Below are positions 1-5,479 of a stretch of 5,484 nt of DNA, in pieces (the stretch's first letter is position 1; the number at the start of each line of letters is the position of its first letter). Both the position numbers and the translations under genes were made by a program. Source of the stretch: an uncultured Actinomycetes bacterium (GTDB taxonomy: Bacteria > Actinomycetota > Thermoleophilia > Gaiellales > F1-60-MAGs149); assembly GCA_903847495.1 (NCBI GenBank), contig CAINDT010000477.1, positions 1 through 5,484 on the forward strand. Direction: 5' to 3'. Below the pieces are notes generated by a model. That model was not told where the DNA came from. It saw only the letters and a program-made list of their open reading frames with translations, and ran no database searches.

Positions 1-360
1 ATCCAGCTGTGGGCCGGTGGCGAGATTCAAGACGATCTCGGCGCGTCGTGGCTGGTCGGGTGCTCGCGCTTCGTCGGCGTGCTCGTCATCTCGCTGCCAT
101 TGCTCACGACGCGACGACTCGTGGTGGAGCGCTCCGCCATCAAGTACGCGTTGATCGCCGGCGTCGGCGAGGTGGCTGGCTTCACGCTGTACCTGAAGTC
201 CTCGGCGTACGGGGTCGCGCAGGCAGCAGTGCTGACGGGCCAGTACGGCACCGTGGCCGCACTGATCGGCGTCGCCGTGCTCAAGGAGCGGCTGCGCGGC
301 ATCCAGTACGTGGGTCTGGCCGTGATCGTCATCGCGATCATCGGCCTGTCCGTCAGCTGA
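1..360 (+). CDS. EamA/DMT-family transporter, C-terminal part (5' end outside window)
   Basis: The reading frame is open from the first base and ends with TGA at 358-360, giving 119 residues of a truncated protein. About four hydrophobic segments are visible, at roughly residues 16-35, 47-65, 71-94 and 101-118. The order matches the second EamA repeat of drug/metabolite transporters: a small-residue-rich helix after 'GEVAGFTLYLKSSAYG', then 'GQYGTVAALIGVAVLKERL', then a final helix after 'GIQYVG'. The 'KERL' at residues 95-98 corresponds to the conserved charged end of the penultimate helix in this family. Known members are inner-membrane exporters or importers of small metabolites; the substrate cannot be told from this fragment. 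The GTG at 79 is an internal valine, not a start, because clear family sequence lies upstream. The stop codon abuts the stop of the convergent gene with no spacer. Family assignment is fairly sure; substrate is unknown. Confidence 0.8.
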   Translation: MQLWAGGEIQDDLGASWLVGCSRFVGVLVISLPLLTTRRLVVERSAIKYALIAGVGEVAGFTLYLKSSAYGVAQAAVLTGQYGTVAALIGVAVLKERLRGIQYVGLAVIVIAIIGLSVS

Positions 361-852
361 TCAGCCGCCGAGGGCGGCCAGCACCTCGGCGCGGGTGCGC
401 GCAATCGGCGTGTCGTGGCCGCCGAGTGCCGCCTGCGCCATGGTCAGGGCGTCGTCGAGCGACCCATCGCCAGCGCACGCGGCCTTGAACGCCCGTGCGC
501 AGCCGAGCTGCTGCAACTCGAGATCCAGAGGAGTGGCGGGGAGCGCGCTGGCGACCGCGAGATGAGCATCCGCCTTCGCAGCACGCCGCAGCACCGCGTT
601 CAGCTCGGGATCAGGAACGAGGTGGACCGGGGCGTGCGCCTCGAAGAACCGGGTCAGCTCGGCACGCCAGTTGGCGGCACCCGTACCGGCCCAGGCGTCG
701 ATCGCGGCGAGAGCAGCAGCCGCGTCCGCGGGCAGCGCCGCGGGATCCAGTGGCGGGGTGCCACCCAGGCGCCGCGCCAGGTACTCCGCAGCGGACGCGA
801 TCAGCGCATCGACGTCTGCGAGCGCGGTGTCGACGATGATCAGCTTGCTCAT
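361..852 (-). CDS. small HAD-like protein lacking most catalytic motifs
   Basis: This is a 163-residue, alanine-rich soluble protein with no signal peptide or membrane helix. The start is ATG at 852-850, with AGGGG six bases upstream; it overlaps the VanZ-like stop by 4 bp (ATGA), so translation is probably coupled. The layout suggests a haloacid dehalogenase fold. Residues 4-15 (LIIVDTALADVD) sit where motif I should be, a helical cap-like region covers about 16-75, and residues 76-127 follow the pattern of an HAD core helix-strand-helix, with 'VASALP' (S102) at motif II. However, motif I keeps only the first Asp (D8) and has Ala10 where the acid/base Asp belongs. No K-P-D motif III or DD motif IV is evident; the C-terminus 'TPIARTRAEVLAAL' replaces the usual GDxxxD segment. 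If HAD-related, it is probably a pseudoenzyme or binding protein. It could instead be an unrelated alpha/beta protein. The gene is surely real; the fold is an inference. Confidence 0.75.
   Translation of the reverse strand: MSKLIIVDTALADVDALIASAAEYLARRLGGTPPLDPAALPADAAAALAAIDAWAGTGAANWRAELTRFFEAHAPVHLVPDPELNAVLRRAAKADAHLAVASALPATPLDLELQQLGCARAFKAACAGDGSLDDALTMAQAALGGHDTPIARTRAEVLAALGG
364..378 (+). terminator. possible GC hairpin terminator for the transporter gene
   Basis: GCCGCC (364-369), a GAG loop (370-372) and GGCGGC (373-378) form a perfect six-pair G/C stem starting 4 bases after the transporter stop. No U-tract follows, so it is not a classical intrinsic terminator. U-less hairpins have been proposed to terminate in actinobacteria. 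It lies inside the last codons of the opposite-strand gene, and such hairpins arise easily in GC-rich coding sequence, so the assignment is weak. Confidence 0.25.
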
Positions 853-1217
853 GCCATGCCCCTGCGGTTGAACGCCATGACCAGCACCATAGTCGCGATA
901 CCGATGCCGAGCGCGTCGATCGCCACGTCGACCGGCGTGCCCACGCGCGTGGGGACCAGGGACTGGTGGTACTCGTCAATCACCGCATAGGCGAGCGCCA
1001 GCAGTGCGCCACCGACAAGGCACGTCGCCGCCGTGCGGCGCTGGGCTCGCAGCCCGCCGACGCAGGCGGCACACAGGAGTCCGAAGACCACCACGTGCGC
1101 GACCTTCCGCGTGACCGTGTCGAGCCAGCCCGAGGCGATAGCGAGGTCCGGCGTGCTGCTGAGCTGCCAGATGATGGCCGCGATCGCGAGCGCGGGAAGC
1201 CAGGCGAGAAGGCGCAC
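849..1217 (-). CDS. VanZ-like family membrane protein
   Basis: This 122-residue integral membrane protein has four predicted helices, at about residues 3-19, 39-57, 61-79 and 97-115. It carries the VanZ-like signature: 'RKVAH' at 37-41, then 'DEYHQ' at 81-85, R91, and D97/D101 leading into 'DALG'. VanZ of enterococcal vancomycin clusters gives low-level teicoplanin resistance, but most chromosomal VanZ-like proteins have no known role, and nothing here (no vanHAX genes) suggests glycopeptide resistance. The length is typical of the single-domain form. The start must be GTG at 1217-1215: an in-frame TAG lies three codons upstream (1229-1227) and no other start fits before the first helix. There is no good Shine-Dalgarno sequence; a TAGGCT box six bases upstream suggests a leaderless mRNA. 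It is the first gene of a two-gene operon with the HAD-like gene. Confidence 0.88.
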   Translation of the reverse strand: MRLLAWLPALAIAAIIWQLSSTPDLAIASGWLDTVTRKVAHVVVFGLLCAACVGGLRAQRRTAATCLVGGALLALAYAVIDEYHQSLVPTRVGTPVDVAIDALGIGIATMVLVMAFNRRGMA

Positions 1218-1223
1218 GCTCGG

Positions 1224-1229
1224 AGCCTA
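1224..1229 (-). promoter_or_regulatory. putative -10 box of the VanZ/HAD-like operon
   Basis: On the minus strand TAGGCT fits the TANNNT -10 pattern and ends exactly six bases before the GTG start, placing transcription initiation at or next to the first base of the start codon. No TTGACA-like -35 element is seen 16-19 bases upstream. The TAG within this box is also the in-frame stop that fixes the gene's start. A six-base match is weak alone; the spacing and absence of a Shine-Dalgarno site support it. Confidence 0.4.
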
Positions 1230-1249
1230 TCCGCTCGCAGTCTCCGCCG

Positions 1250-1308
1250 ATGCGTGCGCTCGGCGTGCGCGTGCGCGCGCAACCCGTACACGTCCGCAGC
1301 ATGCGCAT
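1250..1308. repeat. alternating purine/pyrimidine tracts with three GCGTGCGC octamers
   Basis: The divergent intergenic region (1218-1344) contains alternating purine-pyrimidine runs at 1250-1259, 1263-1281 (19 bases, mostly GC/GT steps), 1285-1293 and 1299-1308. The octamer GCGTGCGC occurs at 1252-1259, 1263-1270 and 1269-1276; the first two copies start 11 bp apart, about one helical turn. ATGCGCAT at 1301-1308 is a perfect palindrome. Such sequence can adopt Z-DNA under negative supercoiling, and evenly spaced repeats between divergent genes can be operators. Neither role is shown here, and part of the pattern may simply reflect high GC content. I found no convincing plus-strand promoter in this region. 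Confidence 0.4.
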
Positions 1309-1332
1309 CACAAGCGTCGCCACCTCGCCACC

Positions 1333-1336
1333 GAGG
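1333..1336 (+). promoter_or_regulatory. ribosome binding site fixing the start of the Ig-like protein
   Basis: GAGG lies eight bases before ATG 1345. The frame is open upstream to an ATG at 1033, but that extension would place 104 arginine-rich residues in front of a clear signal peptide and would overlap the VanZ-like gene on the other strand. The GAGG and the signal peptide together select 1345 as the start. Confidence 0.65.
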
Positions 1337-1344
1337 ATCGGACC

Positions 1345-3123
1345 ATGAACACGTCGCCTCGCCACCTCCTCGGCAGCCTGCTCCTGATTCTCGGCGGTCT
1401 CGCTCTCGCCAGCCCCGCGCGCGCGGCCGACGCCGTGGTCGCGTATCAGTTCCCTTCAGCCGATACCGCCGGCATGAGCGCCCAGACCGCACCCGGCGTG
1501 GGCGGCTGCCTGCTGGTCTGCGGCGGCCTTCGGCTCGCGACCGGCGCCGCCATCCCCGCGCGTCGTCAGGGCATGCTCGCCTTCAGCGCGCCGGCAGGGA
1601 CCACGATCGTGAACGCCACGATCCGTCTGCGTTACCGCACCAAGCAACCATCCGTCTCAGCGCACCTAATGAGCCGGATCGGCGGGCGCTGGATCGACGG
1701 TCGACGACTCCGCTCCGCGGGTGGGACGACAGCGACCGTCAGCGCTGGTCGCGGCGCGAGCGCCGTGGCCGTCACCCTGACCGCCGACGGCGCAGTGCCG
1801 GCCCGCGCGGTCCGCAGCGAGGGCGAGAACGTGATCGCCGTCAGCGCGGTCCAGCTGACGGTGCGCGATCTCTCGGCGCCGAGCGTCAGCTGGGCCACGG
1901 GCGACCCCGCGACCGGCACCTGGCAGCGCGGCGTGCTGTGCGGGGGATTCGCCGCCCGAGACACCGGGCTCGGCGTTGATCGAGTCGAGTACACCGTCGG
2001 CGGTGTGCAGGCGGTGACGCAGGCAGGCACCGGGACGCGTCTGCAGCCCCGACCGCTCGCCCTCGATGGCAGCGTCTGTCTCGACACGCACCAGGTAGGG
2101 GATGGCACGTTCGGTTCTGCACTCACGGCCGTTGACACCGGGGCCGATGGGAATCGCAGCGCCACCCTCAGCGGCCTCGTCCGCATCGACAACACGCCGC
2201 CTGCCGTCCAGTACACGGCGCCGACGGATCTCGAGGCTCGCCTACCCGAAGCGCAGCTGGTGATCGCCGACGCAACGAGCGGCATCGAGCAGGTCACCGC
2301 CAGCGTCGACGGACTCCCCGCGGTGCTCGGCAAGAGCGGCGGCGTCATGACCATCCGGCCACCCGCACCGCTCGAAGACGGACTCCATCGCATCAGTTGG
2401 GAGGTGTCCGACGTCGCGGGCAACGTGACCACGGGGTCGGAGTTGCTCGGCATCGCCGACGCGACACCCCCGACGATCGACACCGCCGAGCCGCAAGCGA
2501 TCGCCGCAGCGATGGCGGGGATCACCGTGCGCGCCACCGACACGGGCGCGGGGATCTCCACGGAGGACTGGCGGTTGGCCGTCGACGGCAGCGACGTCAC
2601 CGGCGCCGCAGACCTCTCGACGCCCGGGGTGATCGCCTATCTACCCGCTCGCCCCTGGACGGAGGGCGAGCACGTGGTACGCGTGACGGTGGTCGACCGC
2701 AGCGGCAATCGCACCGTTCGCACCTGGACCTTCGCAATCCCAGTCACGCCGCCATCCCCGGCGTCCCCGCCGCTACCGGCGGTCATCGAGACGGCGCAGA
2801 CCGCGCCCGAGGTCCTCGCGGCGCCCGCCAGTGAGCCGGTCGAGTCCACGGTGGTCCGCACGACGCTGCGGCTGCGCGCTGCCACGCCGCGCGTGCGCGT
2901 CGGCGGTCAGGTGCGGCTGCGGGGACGCCTGACCGGCTCTCGCGGCCCACGCGTGCGCATTGAGGCGCGTGTCGGACGGACCTGGCGCATGGTGGTCGCC
3001 GTGCCCGTATCGCCCTCCGGATCCTTCGCCACACCGGTGCGCCTGCCCGCACCCGGCACCTACGACGTGCGGGCTCGCGTCGGTTCGACCGTGTCGCCAA
3101 CCGTGCGCCTGACCGCGCGTTGA
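1345..3123 (+). CDS. secreted protein with Ig-like repeats and arginine-rich C-terminal module
   Basis: This 592-residue protein starts with a Sec signal peptide: R6, a hydrophobic core at about 8-22, and 'SPARA' before a likely cleavage near A27/A28. Residues about 29-175 form an N-terminal beta-rich region that I do not recognise. Three Ig-like units follow, at roughly 176-281, 282-371 and 373-465. They are marked by 'SAPSVSW', 'DNTPPAVQY' and 'DATPPTID' at their starts, by 'DTGLGVD', 'ATSGIEQV' and 'DTGAGIS' inside, and by GN-containing turns near their ends (ADGN 267-270, DVAGN 356-360, DRSGN 451-455). A Pro/Ala-rich linker (about 466-500) leads to a C-terminal beta module (about 505-592) rich in arginine. 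Four cysteines (55, 59, 199, 245) lie in the first half. There is no LPXTG motif, membrane anchor or recognisable catalytic motif. Proteins of this style are common secreted or surface proteins in Thermoleophilia and usually lack a known function. An adhesive or structural role outside the cell is inferred. The gene has its own ribosome binding site and is divergent from the VanZ-like operon. Confidence 0.85.
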   Translation: MNTSPRHLLGSLLLILGGLALASPARAADAVVAYQFPSADTAGMSAQTAPGVGGCLLVCGGLRLATGAAIPARRQGMLAFSAPAGTTIVNATIRLRYRTKQPSVSAHLMSRIGGRWIDGRRLRSAGGTTATVSAGRGASAVAVTLTADGAVPARAVRSEGENVIAVSAVQLTVRDLSAPSVSWATGDPATGTWQRGVLCGGFAARDTGLGVDRVEYTVGGVQAVTQAGTGTRLQPRPLALDGSVCLDTHQVGDGTFGSALTAVDTGADGNRSATLSGLVRIDNTPPAVQYTAPTDLEARLPEAQLVIADATSGIEQVTASVDGLPAVLGKSGGVMTIRPPAPLEDGLHRISWEVSDVAGNVTTGSELLGIADATPPTIDTAEPQAIAAAMAGITVRATDTGAGISTEDWRLAVDGSDVTGAADLSTPGVIAYLPARPWTEGEHVVRVTVVDRSGNRTVRTWTFAIPVTPPSPASPPLPAVIETAQTAPEVLAAPASEPVESTVVRTTLRLRAATPRVRVGGQVRLRGRLTGSRGPRVRIEARVGRTWRMVVAVPVSPSGSFATPVRLPAPGTYDVRARVGSTVSPTVRLTAR

Positions 3124-3136
3124 CGCCCGATGCGCG

Positions 3137-3145
3137 AAGGAGGTG
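3137..3145 (+). promoter_or_regulatory. strong Shine-Dalgarno-like site, too far from the pcrA start
   Basis: AAGGAGGTG is complementary over nine bases to the usual 3' end of 16S rRNA, but ends 20 bases before the preferred pcrA ATG at 3166, beyond the normal 5-10 base spacing. The in-frame ATG at 3130 lies upstream of it, so the site cannot serve that start either. The only in-frame near-start at usable range is CTG 3148, which is unlikely. It may be chance, or act when mRNA reads through from the upstream gene. Confidence 0.3.
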
Positions 3146-3148
3146 GGC

Positions 3149-3157
3149 TGCTACGTT
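3149..3157 (+). promoter_or_regulatory. putative extended -10 promoter of pcrA
   Basis: TG-C-TACGTT matches the extended -10 pattern TGNTANNNT. The hexamer (3152-3157) ends eight bases before ATG 3166, so the mRNA would start within about two bases of the start codon and be leaderless or nearly so. No -35 element is seen at 16-19 bases; TTGACG at 3120-3125 resembles one but is 26 bases away. The same TGNTANNNT layout precedes the tRNA gene in this window. Confidence 0.45.
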
Positions 3158-3165
3158 GGGATGGC

Positions 3166-5361
3166 ATGTCGCACGACCCTCTCGCCGGACTCAACCCTGC
3201 ACAGCTGGATGCCGTGCAGGCCGAGCCGGGACCGCTGCTCGTGGTCGCGGGCGCCGGCTCGGGCAAGACCCGGGTCCTCACGCACCGCATCGCGCACTTG
3301 GTGGAGCAGCGAGGCGCCCAGCCGTCCTCGATTCTCGCGATCACCTTCACCAACAAGGCGGCGGGGGAGATGGCGGAGCGCGTCAACGGGCTGCTCGGGC
3401 GCTACGCCACCGGCATGTGGGTGATGACCTTCCACGCCGCCTGTGCCCGCATCCTCCGCGCCGACGCCACGCGCATCGGCTTTCGCCCCTCGTTCTCGAT
3501 CTACGACTCCTCGGACCAGGTGCGGCTCGTGCGCTCCATCATCGAGGACGACCTCGGCAAGGACGCCAAGCGGTACCCGGCCCGCGGCGTGCATGCCCGC
3601 ATCAGCTCGGCCAAGAACCAGCTCCTCTCGCCGCAGCAGTTCATCGATGAGAACGACGGCTACTTCGACACCCTCGTCGGCGAGGTGTATGCCCGCTACC
3701 AGGCGCGCCTCCTCGAGGCCGGAGCGATGGACTTCGACGATCTCCTCGTGCACACCGCGCATCTCCTGGAGCAGATCCCCGAGTCGCGCGACAAGTGGCA
3801 GCGGGCCTTCCGCCACATCCTCGTGGACGAGTATCAGGATACGAACCACGCGCAGTACCGACTGATCCGCTCACTCGCAGCAGCACACAACAGCATCATG
3901 GTCGTCGGCGACAGCGACCAGTCGATCTACTCCTGGCGCGGCGCCGATATCCGCAACATCCTCGACTTCGAGCAGGACTTCCCCAACGCGCGCACGATTC
4001 GCCTCGAGCAGAACTACCGCTCCACGCAGACGATCCTCGATGCCGCCAACGGCGTGATCGCCAACAACGCCGACCGGCAGGAGAAGAACCTGTGGTCGGA
4101 GCTCGGCACCGGCGAGAAGGTGCGGGTGGTGGAGTGCGCCGATGAGCGCAGCGAGGCCCGTTACGTCGTCGGGCAGATCTCGCGCGTGATCGGCGAAGGG
4201 GGCTCTCTGCGAGACGTCGCCGTCTTCTACCGCACCAACGCACAGTCCCGCGCGATGGAAGAGGCGCTCCGTCAGGCCGACGTGCCGTATCGCATCATCG
4301 GCGGCACCGGGTTCTACGACCGCCAGGAGGTGAAGGACGCGCTGGCCTACCTGCGTGCGATCGCCAATCCGAGCGACGACGTCTCGTTGCGGCGCATCAT
4401 CAACGTGCCACGGCGCGGCATCGGCGATACCACCGTCACGCGGTTGGCCGAGCACGCAGCGATGCTCGGCATCACGTTGCGCTCCGCGCTCGACGACGCC
4501 GATTCGGTGCTGCCTGGCGCCGCCGCGCGAAAGGCCGTCGCAGGCTTCAGCGACCTGCTGCAGCGACTCACCGACGCTTCCGCCGCCCTCGAGCCCGCCC
4601 AGCTCCTGGAGCGCGTGTACGAGGACACCGCGATGATCGAGTCGCTCCGTGCCGAGCGCACGCTTGAGGCGAACGGCCGCATCGAGAACCTCAACGAGCT
4701 CCTCGGCGTCGCGCAGTCGGCAATCAATACCGGTGACGCCGATGCCGATCTGGCCACCTTCCTTCAGGAGCTGAGCCTCGTCAGCGACGCCGACCAGCTG
4801 CCAGACAGCGAGGACGATGCCGCGGTCACGATGATGACCCTGCACACCGCCAAGGGCCTTGAGTTCCCGCGCGTCTACCTGATCGGCATGGAGGACAACA
4901 TCTTCCCGCACGCCCGATCGATCGAGGAGGCCAATCTCGAGGAGGAGCGCCGTCTCTGCTACGTAGGCATGACGCGTGCTCGCGAACAGCTGACGATGAC
5001 GTATGCGCGCTCGCGCAGCATCTACGGGCGTCAGGACTACAACCCGCCGTCGACGTTCCTCGGCGAGATCCCCCAGGACCTCATCGAGATGGAGCGAGTC
5101 GGATCGCGTGGCGGCACCTCGATGCCGACCCAGCGCTCGTCCTACACGGATCGCGCGCCGATCAGCACGCCGTCGCGCCGCATCGAGCGCGAGGTACCGA
5201 AGGATCTTCCCGTCATCTCGGCCGGCGACACCGTGCGCCACAAGAGCTTCGGCGAGGGCATCGTGATCAGCGTGCCGACGGCCGAGGAGATCATCGTGCG
5301 CTTCCCCGCCTCGGGCGAGCGACGCCTGCACGTGGCTTACGCGCCGATCGAGCTCGTCTGA
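3166..5361 (+). CDS. pcrA: ATP-dependent DNA helicase PcrA/UvrD (superfamily 1A)
   Basis: This is a full-length 731-residue 3'-5' DNA helicase/translocase that acts in the cytoplasm in DNA repair, in removing RecA filaments and in resolving replication-transcription conflicts. Every SF1A motif is present: Q motif 'LNPAQ' (9-13), Walker A 'GAGSGKT' (29-35, K34), Ia 'FTNKAAGEM' (61-69), 'TFHAACARIL' (88-97), Walker B 'VDEYQD' (220-225), III 'GDSDQSIYSWRGAD' (248-261), IV 'EQNYRS' (281-286), V 'TLHTAKGLEF' (558-567) and VI 'YVGMTRARE' (599-607). The 1B and 2B insertions lie at about 110-190 and 380-545. After a variable linker, residues about 687-731 ('GDTVRHKSFGEG' to 'YAPIEL') form the Tudor-like domain that in PcrA binds RNA polymerase; this and the length favour PcrA over shorter relatives. 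I chose ATG 3166 over the in-frame ATG 3130 because the extra 12 residues are not family-like and a promoter sits between the two. No frameshift or missing catalytic residue is seen. Confidence 0.96.
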   Translation: MSHDPLAGLNPAQLDAVQAEPGPLLVVAGAGSGKTRVLTHRIAHLVEQRGAQPSSILAITFTNKAAGEMAERVNGLLGRYATGMWVMTFHAACARILRADATRIGFRPSFSIYDSSDQVRLVRSIIEDDLGKDAKRYPARGVHARISSAKNQLLSPQQFIDENDGYFDTLVGEVYARYQARLLEAGAMDFDDLLVHTAHLLEQIPESRDKWQRAFRHILVDEYQDTNHAQYRLIRSLAAAHNSIMVVGDSDQSIYSWRGADIRNILDFEQDFPNARTIRLEQNYRSTQTILDAANGVIANNADRQEKNLWSELGTGEKVRVVECADERSEARYVVGQISRVIGEGGSLRDVAVFYRTNAQSRAMEEALRQADVPYRIIGGTGFYDRQEVKDALAYLRAIANPSDDVSLRRIINVPRRGIGDTTVTRLAEHAAMLGITLRSALDDADSVLPGAAARKAVAGFSDLLQRLTDASAALEPAQLLERVYEDTAMIESLRAERTLEANGRIENLNELLGVAQSAINTGDADADLATFLQELSLVSDADQLPDSEDDAAVTMMTLHTAKGLEFPRVYLIGMEDNIFPHARSIEEANLEEERRLCYVGMTRAREQLTMTYARSRSIYGRQDYNPPSTFLGEIPQDLIEMERVGSRGGTSMPTQRSSYTDRAPISTPSRRIEREVPKDLPVISAGDTVRHKSFGEGIVISVPTAEEIIVRFPASGERRLHVAYAPIELV

Positions 5362-5385
5362 CCTCGTCGCGGTGCCGCCGGGTTC

Positions 5386-5394
5386 TGATAGATT
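5386..5394 (+). promoter_or_regulatory. extended -10 promoter of the tRNA-Val gene
   Basis: TG-A-TAGATT is an extended -10 element (hexamer 5389-5394) in the short gap between pcrA and the tRNA. Initiation about seven bases downstream, near 5401, would leave a leader of about six bases before the mature tRNA 5' end. No TTGACA-like -35 is present at the right spacing; CTGACC at 5358-5363 is about 25 bases away. No terminator is evident in the 45-bp gap, so read-through from pcrA is possible too. Confidence 0.55.
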
Positions 5395-5406
5395 CGCGTT
5401 CGGTCC

Positions 5407-5479
5407 GGGCGATTAGCTCAGTTGGTAGAGCACCGCCTCGACAAGGCGGGGGTCACTGGTTCGAGCCCAGTATCGCCCA
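5407..5479 (+). tRNA. tRNA-Val (anticodon GAC)
   Basis: A complete 73-base cloverleaf can be folded by eye. The acceptor stem is GGGCGAT (5407-5413) with ATCGCCC (5472-5478), discriminator A5479. The D arm is GCTC/GAGC (5416-5419, 5428-5431) with GG in the loop. The anticodon stem is CCGCC/GGCGG (5433-5437, 5445-5449) around the loop TCGACAA, with anticodon GAC at 5440-5442. The variable loop has five bases, and the T arm is ACTGG/CCAGT (5455-5459, 5467-5471) with loop TTCGAGC. All stems pair fully. GAC reads GUC and, by wobble, GUU valine codons; A35, C36 and A73 agree with known valine identity elements. CCA is not encoded (CTC follows A73), so a nucleotidyltransferase must add it. Position 33 is C instead of the nearly universal U. 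The window ends five bases later, so any terminator is out of view. Confidence 0.95.

Noticed and set aside
849..1217. A glycopeptide-resistance locus based on the VanZ-like gene.
   Set aside because: No vanH, vanA, vanX or two-component genes are nearby; isolated VanZ-like genes are common and do not imply resistance.
1033..1344. An in-frame upstream extension of the Ig-like protein beginning at ATG 1033.
   Set aside because: It would put 104 arginine-rich residues before an evident signal peptide and run antisense through the VanZ-like gene; GAGG before ATG 1345 marks the true start.
1632..2600. A 322-codon open frame on the minus strand opposite the Ig-like gene.
   Set aside because: The translation is Ser/Thr/Pro/Ala-rich without domains, signal peptide or start signals; it is a shadow of the plus-strand gene.
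3120..3125. TTGACG as a -35 box for pcrA.
   Set aside because: It is 26 bases from the TACGTT hexamer, too far for a normal sigma-70-type promoter, and overlaps the upstream stop codon.
3114..3136. A CGCGC/GCGCG stem around the Ig-like stop as a terminator.
   Set aside because: Five pairs with a 13-base loop and no U-tract; weak and expected by chance in this base composition.
3871..5331. A 486-codon open frame on the minus strand opposite pcrA.
   Set aside because: Long antisense frames are expected opposite GC-rich genes; its translation is low-complexity with no recognisable family, and pcrA is unmistakable.
5432..5448. A shifted anticodon register that would restore T33 and read CGA.
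   Set aside because: It breaks pairing at positions 27-43 and 28-42, and a serine tRNA would need a long variable arm; only the GAC register pairs fully.
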